In this document: in pieces, positions 32,662 through 45,900 of the stretch
Layout of the letters: every line of letters begins with the position of its first letter
Position numbering within the stretch: position 1 is the first letter of the stretch
Source of the DNA: Euphorbia lathyris
Taxonomy: Eukaryota; Streptophyta; Magnoliopsida; Malpighiales; Euphorbiaceae
Reading direction: 5' to 3'
Assembly: GCF_963576675.1 (NCBI RefSeq)
Contig: NC_088916.1
Location: 85,453,501 to 85,517,500, forward strand
Length of the DNA: 64,000 bases
Notes under the pieces: generated by a model
The model's input: only the letters and a program-made list of their open reading frames with translations
What the model was told of the DNA's origin: nothing
Databases searched by the model: none
Translations under genes and position numbers: made by a program

Positions 32662-35600
32662 ATGACAAACGAAGCGCAGAACCCCTCCTCAGGGGTTGAA
32701 ACACCATTAATAACACCATCGAGTCAACCAGTAACTAGTGTTGGGCGCGCTGATTCAAATGCTCCCACAATGCAAGCTGAAAGTAGTATGCCCCCGGATG
32801 CTTTCATCAACATGTGTGCAGAAGCAATAGGAGAGAAGTTTGGCTCTGAGACAGGTAATCGCCTACGGTCATTCATGACCATTCCTCCGTTTTGGAGCAT
32901 GGCGCCCACATCTACGATATCTTCTTGGCCCCAGATGACTCTAGGACCAAACGCCCTCAATTCTTCATTTCTCCAAGCTCACAATACAGAATCCATGGTA
33001 ACTACCACGGCGGCGTTTGGAGAACGACCGATCAATCGGGAATTATTCCCTGCTGGCGCAGGAGGAAGTCAAAGGAGCGATCAGCCTCTTCCTGGCGGAT
33101 CTATAAGCCATGGGATCAATCTAGGCGGATCAGATATCCCAAGGCGACCACGGACGAATCTCTCCTTGGGCAGATCAGAAGGGCGAAAACACAAAAAGCG
33201 TAGAAAAGAGAAAAGTAGGCGGTCCGAATCACCTTCGCCCCGAAGACTGAGATCCTCCCGCAAAGGCAGATCACCCCCGTCTACTGGACGTAGACAGAGC
33301 AAAAGGCCCGTGGAGACACCACGTCCAAATGGGCCACCGCCACCACCACACCAAGGGAGTGATGGGCACATTCCTTCAGGAGGCTCTGGAGGGGGTAGCG
33401 GTCAAGCTCCCCCGGGCGGACAGGGTGGAGGAGGTGGAGGTGGAGGAGGATGTGGACATGGAAACGGAGGCGGACGTGGAAGCGGGGGCGGACGATCACC
33501 CTCGGATCCGTCTTCAGGATCCAGCTCTTCATCTTCTCCAAGCAGATCTCCACGGAGGGGCCGCCCAAGAGCGGGTCCGGAGAATTTTGACGACAGAGTT
33601 CGAGCTGCGGTGCTCCGCATGAATGAGGAGAATGCCAGGCATAACCCATTCGCCAATAGAGATTCGCCCTTCACGGCTTGGATCGAGGCAGAGGAAACGG
33701 ATAGGCATTTTAAAATACCTAATCTCCCTATATACACAGGTGTTGACAACCCAGAAGCCCACATCAGAAAGTACCGAATACTGCTTCACCTCAACCGTGC
33801 AACTGAACCAGTGCTATGCAAAATGTTTGTCACCACGTTAGGAGGTCCCGCTTATGGCTGGTTCCAATCTCTACCTCCTGGCTCGATAGACAGTTGGGAC
33901 CAACTAAGCAGAGAATTTTGTGCTAAATTCGCCGGCTGTATCCCTCCAGTGGTCAAGTCAAGGAAGCTTTTTGAATTAAAGCAGAAGGCGAACGAATCCC
34001 TTCGAGAGTATGTAAACTCTTTCAACAAATTGTGTATACAAATTGTTGATGTGGATATCTCCATGGCAGTGGAATCTCTGGTAAAAAACACCACTTGTAA
34101 GAGTTTACAGGAGAATCTAATTCGAAAGAAGCCCAGCAGCATGGCAGAATTGATGGAGCACTGCAAAGACTTTATGGAGGTAGATGACATTTGCCGTGAA
34201 TCATCATCTCCGCCTAGAAGAGACAAAAGTGAATCTCGCCATCGGGATAGAGAAAAGGACAAGCACCAGGATTCCTCCTCTAGAAGCCGGCGAAGGGGTT
34301 CTAAGAACAAATCGGCATTTGTCACTTCCTTCACACCTCTCAATGCTTCTAAAAGTGAAGTGCTTATATGGATCGAGAACAGTCAACACAAACGGAGCAT
34401 TTCATACCCCGAACCAAAAGGGGGGAGTACACCAATACTGGTAAAAATCCTAAAAATTATTGTAAATATCACAGGAAAAATGGTCACGACACAGATGCAT
34501 GCTGGGAGTTAGCTCGGGAAATAGAGCATCTCATTGAGAGGGGCAAATTGGATCGGTTCATCCAAAATGATGGCAAGAAGGGAGATGGTGATAGACCCAG
34601 AGATGACCCAAAGAAGAAAGGAAAGGGGACCATCAATGTCATAGCAGGCGGACCTGGGTATCAACCAGTACTGAAAAAGGCAAAGACCACTGCTCTTGAC
34701 AAGGCATCGTTGAATCGCCCCTTTGCAGACGTAGGTCCAGAGATCTCTCGTCATGCAGATGCTTTGGTCATTACTATGATGGTGGAAGGCTGGGAGATGA
34801 AAAGAGTGATGATCGATACTGGGAGCTCATGTAATGTCATCATAAGAGGAGCTTTCGCTAAACTCATGGTTGATCCAATCCAAGTGGAACCAACCGTAGT
34901 GGATATCCTGGGAGTGACAGGACATACCGTCCAGACAAAAGGCAAGGTAACATGGGATTGTGAGTTAGCAGATGAGGATCAGGTCTGGAAAGGCGATCTG
35001 GAATTTTCTATCTTGGATGGTCAGTTGGCCTACAATATTATCCTCAGACGGCCCTTTATCTCCGAAGCAGCAGCCTTTATCTCCATACGCCACTTAACTC
35101 TTTACATCCCCACGGCCAAGGGAGGTGTAATAATTAGAGGGAGCCAAAAGGTGGCTCAGGAGACGTATTCCGCATCACTAATGATTCGCTCCCAATCTAA
35201 AGACGAAGATGAAGAGGAGCTCATCACAATGGCCTTGGGCGAGACAGAAATGTACCTCATGGCGGATGAGAAGCAGGTGCGAATGGCTAAAGGGCTCAAA
35301 GGTGAAGTTAAAGAAGCAATCACCAAGGTTCTCCATGAAGCGGAAGACGTCTTTGCATGGAAAGATGAGATCCTCCCAGGGAGCAGTCCAGACGTGATCA
35401 CTCACAAACTTAACATTGACAAAGATGCAGTTCCCGTAGCTCAGAAACGGAGAAACCATGGCCTTGAAAGGCAGAAGGTGATAGAGGAAGAGATCACCAA
35501 GCTCCAACGGGCGGACGCCATTGAAGAGGTACTTTATACACAATGGTTGGCGAACGTCGTTCTGGTGAAAAAGGCAGGCGGATCCTACCGCATGTGTATT

Positions 35601-38456
35601 GACTTTACGGATCTCAACAAGGCTTGTCCCAAAGACAACTATCCTTTGCCCTGTATTGACATACTCGTAGATGGAACCGTCGGACATGCTATGTACTCCT
35701 TTACAGACGTAAAGTCGAGTTATCATCAAATCCCCATGGAGCCTTCAGATAGAATCAAGACCTCATTCGTGACTCACCAAGCCACTTATTGCTTCAAGGT
35801 CATGCCATTTGGGCTTAAGAACGCAGGTGCCACCTATCAACGGATGATGAACAAAATATTCGCGGAAAGCAAAGGTGATAACTATTCTGTCTATGTGGAT
35901 GATATGATCATCAAAAGCACCACTGTGGAAAAACATGCAGATGATGTAAGGGAGGTACTGGCCGTACTCCGACGCCACAATATTAAGCTGAATCCGGAAA
36001 AATGTACCTTTGGTGCGACATATGGAAAGTTCTTGGGATTCATGATTAGCGAGAAAGGAGTGAGCCCGAATCCTGACAAGGTTAAGGCTGTTCTGGAAAT
36101 GCAAGCACCACGGAACATCAGGGAAGTGTAATGCCTTAACGGGCAGATCGTGGCATTGGGCAGGTTTATCTCCTGTTTAGCTCGTAGGTGTCAGCCCTTT
36201 TATGAAGTCATCAAGAAGCAAAAGGCATTCGAGTGGAATGAGGATTGTGAAAAGGCTTTCGAAGGAATTAAACGGTTTCTCTCAGAACCGCCCATGATGA
36301 GCCGACCCCTATAAGGTGAGAATCTCTACATGTATGTCTCGGTCACAGATAAAGCTGTATGCACAGTCATGATAAGAGAAGAAGATGGCCAGCAGTATCC
36401 AATCTATTACGTGAGCAAAGTACTGAAGGATGCTGAAACCAGGTATTCTAAACTTGATAAAGTGGCTCTGGCCGTTGTCACCACGGCAATCCGCCTTAGG
36501 CCATACTTCTAGGCCCACACTGTCATAGTTCACACGAATATACCTATGAGAAAAGTATTGCAAAAGCCGGACACTTCGGGGAGATTGATGGAATGGGCAA
36601 TTCGCCTGGGAGAGTTTGATGTGCGATATGAGAGTAGGTCCGCCTTGAAGAGTCAGGTCTTGGCAAACTTTGTGAATGAATTCACCGAAGAAGGGGTGAA
36701 TCTCCCTAAATCTCCAGTAGAGGAGTGGACGATGTACACGGATGGAGCTTCCTCAGCAGATGGAGCTGGTATAGGTATCGTGATCAAGGGCCCCCAATAC
36801 ATAAAACTACGATACGCAGCAAAGTTGGATTTCCATGCAACCAACAATGCCGCAGAATATGAGGGTCTAATATTGGGGTTGCGTCTGCTAAAAAAAATCA
36901 CTCCCGAGCGGATCGTGATCTATAGTGACTCCAAGTTGATGGTCAATCAAGTGATCAAAAATTTCGAAGTAAAGGATGATGTTTTGGCCAAATACGTGGC
37001 CGAGGTTAAAAAATTGCTGGATCACCTCGAAGCTAAAGAAACTAAATGGGAATTGATCCATGTGCCCCGAGGATCAAACACCGAAGCAGATCACCTAGCA
37101 AAAATGGCTTCCAGCGAAGAGAACTGGACAGATCCGCAATGTCCATTCGAGGTTAAAGTTGCTCCGGCCTTCGCCTCCGAAGAAGTATCCCTACTCACAA
37201 CAGTAGACGATGATTGGCGGACTGTCATTCGCCAGTATTTGTCAGATGGAGCTCTACCCATCGATAAGGAGGAGGCTCGGCGGATCATCAGGAAAGCGGC
37301 CTATTTCTCCATAATCAACGATTGCCTCTACAGAAAGTCTTTTAGCCATCCTTGGTTAAAATGTATTATACCAGAAGAGGGACAACAAGTCCTCAAGGAG
37401 CTGCACGAGGGATCATGTGGGGCCCATGAGGCATCCCCCTCCATCTTAAAGAAATCCAGGTTAGCAGGATTTTATTGGCCCACTGTCGAGCTTGATGCAC
37501 AAAAATTGGTGGAATCTTGCCATAGTTGTCAGATTCATGCGAATGAATCACACACTGCCAAACATCTCCAGAGGCCCATCATTGAAGGGCGACCCTTTGC
37601 CCTCTGGGGAATTGACATCGTTGGACCATTTCCTCCTACTCGTAGACAAAGAAGGTATGTGGTAGTGGCAGTAGATCACTTCACCAAGTGGGTAGAAGCC
37701 GAAGCTGTCTCCTCCATCACTGCTGAACGAATGGTGGAATTTGTTAAAGACAATATCGTGGGAAGATATGGCGTACCTCACACAATCATCACTGATCATG
37801 GAACGCAGTTCAACTGCGGCGAGTTCAAAACTTTCTGTGAAAAATTGGGCATTTTGAACAGATTCGCCTCCGTTTATTATCCTCAATCCAACGGTATGAC
37901 TGAAGTTACGAATCAGACGATCATAAAAGGAATAAAGAAGAGATTGGGGGAACATGATAAGAAGTGGGCGGATCAGTTGACGAGCGTCTTATGGGCATAT
38001 CGCACCACTCCTAGAACGGCCACAGGAGAAACACCATTCGCCCTCTCTCATGGTGTAGAAGCTGTAATCCCAGTTGAAATACTGGTCCCAAGTGATAGAG
38101 TTGCATTCTATTGCGAGGAAGACAACAGCCGCAGATTAAAAGAAAGTCTGGATCAAGTGGAAGATCGAAGAGACAAGGCTTATGTACGTATGGTGGCATA
38201 CAAGCAGCGGATCACTGCTTATCATGACAAACACGCCACACTTGTAGAATTGAATGTGGGAGATCTCGTGCTCCGCAAAGCCGACAAAATCCAGTCTCGA
38301 GAAGGGAAGGGCAAGCTAGGGCTCACCTGGACGGGTCCATACCAAATAGTGGACAAGATTGGGTTCACCACATTTAAGATTCAAGACATGGAGGGGAACA
38401 CATTGCCACGCACGTGGAACATCCAAAATCTCCGCAAATATTTTGTCAGAAAATAA
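32662..38456 (+). pseudogene. Gypsy 2 gag-pol with one frameshift and three stops
   Basis: Gag starts at 32662 (MTNEAQNPSSGVETP). It has an Arg/Ser-rich then Gly-rich segment and the conserved LCKMFVTTLGGPAYGWFQSLPP core. Near 34420 a G run of six, against seven in gypsy 1, shifts the frame just before the zinc knuckle. Pol then has DTGSS at about 34812-34826, YVDD at 35892-35903, stops at 36129-36131, about 36312 and about 36510, a second RNase H (YSDSKLMVNQVIKN), and a complete integrase: zinc finger (CHSCQIHANE), DDE residues in WGIDIVGPF, ITDHGTQF and SNGMTEVTNQ, then a C-terminal GPYQIVDKI domain. Product would be gag-pol polyprotein; the copy is not able to make it. Confidence 0.95.
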
Positions 38457-39120
38457 AGTGTACATACGGTCTTGAGTACTCTTTTTCCTTTAGTAAGCTT
38501 TCTTCCCATGTGGTTTTTCTTATTAAAGGTTTTAACGAGGCTCACATGTAAGACCTGCTTGCTGTAATAAAGCATTTCTCCTATCAATAAACATCAATTG
38601 TTCTATTACCTATGTTCTTTTTAAAGTTTTTATTGCAGCAATATCAATATTCCAGTCTTAAAAAGAAGGGGGGCATCCAACGCTCTCCACATTAAAAAAT
38701 AAGTACTGCTATCTCATAGCTACTTTTTCTCCTCAAAGATAGGAGAACAAATCTCATGGGCGGATCCATCTCTAGAGGATCCCCATTCGAGATAGAGTTA
38801 AAACGATCCTTGGACGCAAGGTCTTTACACTTTCTTACTCCCTTCCCGAAGAAGGGTCCACAAAGTCCTCTAGGCGAATCACTTAACCTCAAAGATAGGT
38901 CGCAAGATGATCCCTGAAGGTAGCTTTACTTCCTCTAAGGGAATAAAACAGCTTCAAACCTTCACAAAGGTTCGCACAATGGAGTATGGCTGGCCACCTA
39001 CTCCAAAATAAATCCTAGACGCTTATATATCTATTTACGCAAACGTAAAGGTAAAATAAATAGCTACCATAAGGATTAAACAAATTGTACTTAAAAAAGT
39101 TTTACAAACAAAATAAAACA
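38457..39120. other. Spacer between integrase and the antisense gene
   Basis: No coding region. It holds the 3' flanks of two convergent genes (gag-pol from the left, antisense gene from the right). The whole stretch is missing from gypsy 1. Confidence 0.6.
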
Positions 39121-41379
39121 TCAAGTAACCACAGGAGCATCCTCCTTAACATTCTTCTCGCCAGAAGCACCTGCTTGAGAAGCTTCCTTATCGACAGCCT
39201 CGGATACGCCCGCCAAGGAGACTTCCTTTTCCACGGAAGGTGTTTCCCCAAGAAGAAAGGTGCCATCGGTTATCAGCTCCTCACCAGATTTCGGAGGCAC
39301 TTCCTCGAGTTTCACTAGCTGGACGTTGGTGGCAGGTTTGCTTTCTTCAACAGGTCCCTTCATCCATTCCCGAACGCGATCCCGAATGTAGTCCTTGACA
39401 TTTGGAGTTTCGCGATATTTAACAACTACATTCGGATCGGGAACAGCGAATTCCGGATCCGTAAAATCGATCTCAGGATATTCCAATTGGAAGTACGCCA
39501 TAAGCCATTCACCATAGAAGAAGGCTTGCTCTCCAGCCATAAATTCGGCATCCGCTAAGGCTTCTTCATGCTCCTTAGCATCCGCTTCAATCTTCTCCCT
39601 CAACTGTCGAATCTCAGCATCCTTACGGGCGGATTCAGCATCTTTAAGAGCAAGAGCTGATTCGGCATTCGCCTTCGCCTCTGTAGCTTCTTTTTCCAAC
39701 CTTTCTATGGTGGCCTTATCCGCCACCCCTTGAAGAAGCTCAGCCTCTGCAAATCGTAAGCGAGTATACGCCTACGAAAGCAAACAAAAGCTTAGTCGAT
39801 ATTTTTCCCCAAAAGAAATTGCCTAAAAATCAAACGTATGGTTGAGAAAGCACTTACGGACAGAAGCTCCTTTTTCCCAAGTTGGATGTTGGCAGCTCCT
39901 GAGATTAGAGTTTGACTCTCTCGAACCGTACCTAATTGCCCAAGAGCTTCATCCAGATCGTTGATTACCGACTCATTCTCCAGGGATCCCTCATCTCCAT
40001 ATTTAGCGGCCTAATAACCGCCCAAATCAGGTCTCACCATCTACACCATAATCACCAGGTCAAAACCTAAAATTAAAATGTAGAAAGGAAAAACAAGTAG
40101 AGCAATTTACCTGTTCCTTGTTCGACGAAGGTATGGCGGATCTCAATGCATCGGCCATCAACTTTTGCCCGGCCGGAGCAGTGTATCTCTTCTTCTTCTG
40201 CGGCGGATCAATTGCTGGATCCGCAACACGTTTTCCTACATTCTTTTGAGGCTCCATCACATGCGTCTTCCTACGGGCCTCCTCCTCCTTCATCTTCTTA
40301 CGCATCTCTACAAGAGCGTGATTGGCCTTAGATACACCCCTGTCCAAGAAGAACAATCAAATAATCAAGGTTTAAAGAAAATTAAAGTTACCTTGATCAA
40401 ATTGAGCAATCTTGGAGTAAGTGAACTTGTCTCCATCCCGGCGGATCAAGGGAATGTCGTTCATCATAAAGTCTAAAGCATCGGCGTATGTCCAATCATT
40501 CGCCTTAACGCTCTTCATGAGATCCGCCACAGCCTCATCGCTATCCGTCATTATTCGCATGTCACCCGCCATGTGTAGAGGTCTGGCATTCTAATATGAT
40601 GGAAAGCCTAACAGCTCATTCTCCTTGATCTTCACATAAAAGAACCTCTCGTCCCAGGAGTGGACATTCGACATCTTGCCACTAAATGGCAAATAAACTC
40701 CAAATTTGGCAAAGGTAAGAAACGACTAAGACTTTCGTTGAGAGGGTTTATGAAAGGTTCGGAAGACGCGAGGTGTACACACTATACCTAGATTTGAAGC
40801 TAAGTAGCAATCCAGAGCCAGATCTAACCAGCCATTAGGGTGCAACTGACAGGCGGTGATATCAAAATAAGCAAGGATATCTGCCATCATCTTTGGGAGA
40901 GGTAGACGAAATCCCCTCTCTACATGACTACAATACACGGATAGATATCCGCGTGGCAGACAGGGTGGTCGCTGATGGGCATCCGCCAGTTGAGTTTCAT
41001 AATTTTTAATCCACGGAAAGTGATCCGCCAGGCTCGCTAGATCCGTAGAGCTCATACGAGATGAGGTGGACTCGGCACGAGGTCTCTTTTTCCTAGGAGG
41101 AACTGACGAAGAAGCCTCCATCCCTAAGTATGACCTAAAACCGGTGGCCGGAATACAGCGGGTAATGACGACGGGAGGGTTTTGAACCTCGCCAGAACGA
41201 GTTTGACGTTTATTACATGTCGAGTCACGCAACTTAGCTAAATTACAACTAACGAAATCCTCAGAAGAAGAGGAATTCTCTGAGGAAGAAGAAGTCCAGC
41301 TAAAAATGGGTTCGGAAGATGAGGTTAAATCAAATAGCTCGGACGTAGATTCAGAAGAGGAAGAAGAACTCCTAAACAT
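39121..41379 (-). pseudogene. Antisense additional ORF (aORF) of gypsy 2, four exons
   Basis: Exons on the minus strand are 41379-40392, 40339-40111, 40040-39858 and 39771-39121, each joined by GT-AG introns. Exon 1 has a Ser/Glu-rich start (MFRSSSSSSES), a basic stretch (PPRKKRPRAESTSS), and the Transposase_28-like core (RGFRLPLPKMMADILAYFDI, CQLHPNGWLDLALDCYLASN). It also holds ARPLHMAGDMRI and ALDFMMNDIPLI. Exon 4 has a coiled coil (IERLEKEATEAKANAESAL) and FFYGEWLMAYFQLEYPEIDF. In-frame stops are near 40726 and 40600 in exon 1 and in exon 3 (GGY*AAK). The same exon borders are visible in gypsy 1. Additional antisense genes are known in Tat elements; their role is unknown. Confidence 0.8.
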
Positions 41380-41673
41380 TCAGAAAAAATAGAATGGCAA
41401 AAGATGAACTTACATGTAAGCGAAAGCTTTGAAGGAGCTCTGAAACTCCCAGAAAAAGCTTCGAGCAACGAAAAAGTAAATGAAGATGAAATGGGGAAGA
41501 GAGAGAAAGAGAAGGAAGAAGAAGGCGTCTTCTCTTTCCTTGGACAGTGCGCTCGTTACACGTGTCACTCTGCGATTGTCATCGAACAGAGTGCTCATTA
41601 ATGCAGGTAGTCATGACGGCGCGCAGAAGCTCAAAAGCCCTAAAGGACTTTAAGGGAACTTTGGGGGGGCTTC

Positions 41674-42154
41674 TGATAACATTGAGATATTATCCCGAGG
41701 ACCAAAAGGGATATTCACCTAAAGAACGCCGCTTATTGATCCTCCAAAGAGATCCGACTGGCGGATCACCAAGGTCCCATCAAAGGAGACCCGCCAGCGA
41801 ACCTATGAGACGAATCTCCTTGAACACTCATCCTCCATTAGAACGGCTAGGCCGACCCGACCATAAAGACCATTAATGAGCTATCAATTAGCTAACCGCC
41901 GGCTTAAAGGTAACTTGTAACCGCCATTAATGGAACATTAATGGAGACTTTCTAGTTACTGGAAGTTACAAATTTCTAGCTATATATAGCCTACGTCTCG
42001 GGCTATCAAGGTACACATTCATTCTTACCCTTTGTCAATTCAGTTTGCCCTCTTGTTCTTCCTTACTGACTTTGGCATCGGAGCTTCCTCCCGTCGAACC
42101 CAACGACGCCCCCACAGGGACGGAAGTTAATCAGAATTTCTCATCGTGTCATCA
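41674..42154 (+). repeat. 3' LTR of gypsy 2 (481 bp)
   Basis: It starts TGATAACATTGAG directly after the polypurine tract and ends GTGTCATCA, followed by ATATG. Confidence 0.95.
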
Positions 42155-42159
42155 ATATG

Positions 42160-42438
42160 GATATTATGTAAAAGGTACATTTGATTTACAGTCATGTAAA
42201 AAAAACTGAAAGATATAAAATTTAAGAAAATCATGCATAATCTGAAATTCATTTAACAAATATGGAATATGAATGAAATTCATTTATACAAGATTTTGAA
42301 TATTCTATTAATGGAGTAAAATATGTACATGCACCATATATTATATACACTATAAATGATAATATTTTCTTTCCAATCTTAGAGAGAATTATGGAAAAGA
42401 TAAGGATTAGCAAAAATGGATCAGGTCACTATAAGGGA
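42160..42438. other. AT-rich gap between gypsy 2 and copia 3
   Basis: No feature is recognised. The last five bases AGGGA (42434-42438) are the copia 3 target duplication. Confidence 0.5.
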
Positions 42439-42920
42439 TGTTGGAAGTAAAGGGATTAGAATTGATATTTGGTAAGGACCGAGATGTAATTTAAATGACT
42501 ACTATTATTTCCACAATATAAAATACATGGCACAAAACACAACAAGATTTTATTTATATCACTCTTATACTCTCTTACAAATTCTTACACCATTTTATCT
42601 CACTCACAACTCTCAAACACCACCTATATATAATACTACGAATAAAGCAACATATTTTTAAATCAAAATTACAACCACAATTTCATATTCAAACTTGATA
42701 GGCCATATACACCACCCATTAGTTGACTTTGATTTTCCTATCACCATATTAATTATTCAACTCTTCATTGTCTCAATAATTTAGGACACAACAATTGATT
42801 GTATTTTTATTTTGTTTTTGTATTTTTTGACTAACTTAATTGTTGCTCCTTTTAATCCATATTTCCTTTATTTTTATATATTTTTTTTATAAATTAAAAA
42901 TTAAGTTTAATATTTCAACA
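42439..42920 (-). repeat. 3' LTR of copia 3
   Basis: 482 bp, TGTTGG to TTTCAACA. The minus-strand purine-rich tract TTTAAGGGAGCA lies just inside it (42921-42932). Confidence 0.95.
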
Positions 42921-42933
42921 TGCTCCCTTAAAC

Positions 42934-45900
42934 TTAATTTTTCATGACTCCCAATTGATCTCTCAGTTGATTGAACACGTCATACTTCAGCGGCTTCGTG
43001 AAAATATCTGCAATCTGATCTTGTGTCTTCGCGTACTTTAACTTCACCTCCTTTTGCTCGATACACTCCCGGATAAAATGATACCTCGTATCAATGTGCT
43101 TACTTCGATCATGAAACACTGGATTTTTCGCTAATGCCAATGCAGACTTATTATCGATAAAAATCTGTGTTGGATCATTTTGCGTCATCTGAAATTCCTT
43201 TAGCAATTTTCTGAGCCAAATTGCATGACAGACACACGAGGTTGCAGCAACATATTCAGCTTCACAGGTTGACAACGTCACAATTGCTTGCTTTTTCGAA
43301 CTCCATGTAAATGCAGTATCACCCATAAAAAATATAAAACCAGTTGTAATTTTCGATCATCTTTGTCACCGGCCCAATCACTATCACAGTATCCAACTAA
43401 TTTGAAATTGTCAGTTTTTGAATAAAGTAATCCCAAATTAGTTGTACCTTTCACGTAACGGAGAATTCTTTTTGCTGCATTCCAATGTGACACCGTTGGG
43501 GCTTCCATGTATCGACTTACTAAGCCGACTGCATAGAGAATATCCGGTCTCGTACATGTCAAGTATATGAGACTTCCGACCAAGCTTCGGAATAATGTCG
43601 GGTTGACTCTGTCTCCACCTTCATCTTTTGTCAACTTAATTCCACATTCGACTGGCGTGCTCACGGAATTACAATTTTCCATCTTGAACTTCTTTAATAT
43701 CTCCTTTGCAAAACCACTTTGAGAAATAAAAATTCCGTCGTCATTCTGCTTCACTTCAATGCCAAGATAATATGACATTAGACCAATGTCAGTCATCTCG
43801 AATTCACGAGCCATTGTCTTCTTGAACTCCTCAAACATCTTAGGATTGTTCCCTGTAAAAATGAGATCATCCACATACAAACAAACAAGTAACATATCTC
43901 CATTTTTCACCTTTGCATACAGGGCATATTCATGTGGGCATTTGACAAAATCATTTTCTTGAAAATATTTGTCAATGCGACTGTTCCAGGCTCGTGGTGC
44001 TTGCTTAAGACCATAAAGTGCCTTTTTTAATTTTAGCACTTTATTTTCTTGACCTTTCACAACATACCCAGGTGGTTGCTGGATATAAATTTCCTCCTCC
44101 AGATATCTGTTGAGAAATGCGGATTCACGTCCATTTGATGGATTCTCCACCCGTGTTGAGCTCCTACAGAAATTACCAGTCTGATACTCTCCATTCTGGC
44201 AACAGGAGCAAAAACTTCATTGTAGTCAATTCTGGGTCGTTGACTGAACCCTTTTGCCACCAGTCTTGCTTTATGTCGGATGATTTCACCGTTTGCATTT
44301 TTCTTTGCTTTGAACACCCATTTAACTCCAATGGGTTTTTGACCGGCCGGAAGTGATGTCAGCTCCCATGTTTTATTTTTCTCGATCGAATGAATCTCCT
44401 CTTCCATGGCTTTTCTCCATTTTTCATCTTTCATTGCTTCTTCTGGATCTGTTGGTTCATCATTAACAAAATGACAATAAATAGTTAATTCATCATCGAG
44501 ATTTCTTGTTACATCATAAAGATCTTTAATAGGTATGATTTTTTTTGGCTTTCCGGGCGGATGTTCATCTGAACTATCTTCATTACTCGAGGATGAACTC
44601 GAACTGGATGAGCTTGCTGATGTCGAACTGGTTGCTGGTGTTGTGACTGTGACTGTGGCTGGTTCTTCCTGATCATTGTCTTCATCCATGAACGGATAAA
44701 AACTGTAGTTGTTTTCTTTTTCACCGGTCCAGTCCCAAACTGCTTCTTCATCAATAGTGACATCTCTACTGATGACGATTTTCTGAGTTTGAGGATCGAA
44801 CATTTTGTACCCTTTGGAATGTTCTGAATAGCCCGCAAACAAATATTTCTTGCTTTTATCATCTAGCTTCTTGCGTTCTTCATCCGGTACATGGACATGA
44901 GCAAAACTGCCAAAAACACGCAAATGAGAAATACCGGGTTTTATTCCACTCCATGCTTCTTGTGGAGTTTGATCCCAAACACTGACAGTTGGCGATCTGT
45001 TCAACAAGTAGACAGCACAGTCTACTGCTTCGGCCCATAACTCCTTCGGTAAATTTTTGCTTTTTAACATGCTCCTCACCATGTTGAGCACAGTTCTGTT
45101 CTTTCTTTCTACTACGCCATTTTGTTGAGGTGATCTCGGGACTGAAAGGAAGTGACGGATTCCATGATCTTCACAAAATTGCTTGAAAGAGATAGACATG
45201 TATTCACCGCCTCTGTCTGATCTGAGTGCTTTAATAAAATGACCACTTTCTTTCTCCACTTGGACTTTGAATTTTTTAAATGTCTCAAAAACTTCTGTTT
45301 TTTCCTTCAAAAAATACACCCAAGTTTTTCTACTATAATCATCAATGAAAAGTAGAAAATATTTATTTTTACCCAGAGACTGTGGAGTGATCGGTCCACA
45401 CACGTCTGTGTGAACTAGCTCAAGTGGCGCCTTTGCTCTTGACATGGACTCCTTTGGAAAACTGGTTCTGAATTGTTTTCCAATAAGACATCCTTGACAC
45501 AGTTGATGAGGCTGGTCAATATGAGGCAATCCGTTTACCATCTGCTTCTATCCCAACTGCTTCAATCCTCTAAAATTGAGATGTCCGTACCGTAAATGCC
45601 AAAGCCAGGGGGGACTTTGCACACAAGCTTTCAAACATTTGGCCACGTCCGTCTGAATGTTAATTGTGAACATTTTGTTTCTCGCCATGGGTACTCGTGC
45701 AATCAGCTCCTTTTTCTCATTCAACAGGAGTAGTTTTCGGTCCACCATGTGAACTTCATAATTTTTCTCCAGTAACTGTCCCAAACTCAAAATATTGCTT
45801 TTCATGCTAGGAACATAATAAACATTATCAATAAACTGGTGAGCGCCGTTTTTGAGCTGAATAAGAATTGTTCCTTTGCCTGTAATAGGAACCTTGGAGG

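Larger units (their letters stand above)
32131..42154 (+). mobile_element. Gypsy 2: full-length Tat-lineage retrotransposon, 10,024 bp
   Basis: Same family as gypsy 1, opposite orientation. LTRs are 467 and 481 bp, and both sides carry ATATG (32126-32130 and 42155-42159). The primer site starts at 32600 (TGGTGCGATGAACG); the polypurine tract is ttgggggggcttc (41661-41673). Inside are gag-pol on the plus strand and the antisense gene on the minus strand. LTRs differ at about nine sites plus one 14-bp gap, so it is younger than gypsy 1 by that measure. Confidence 0.95.

Noticed and set aside
32724..34343. Minus-strand ORFs of 60-160 codons
   Set aside because: Shadows of gypsy 2 gag, mirrored in gypsy 1.
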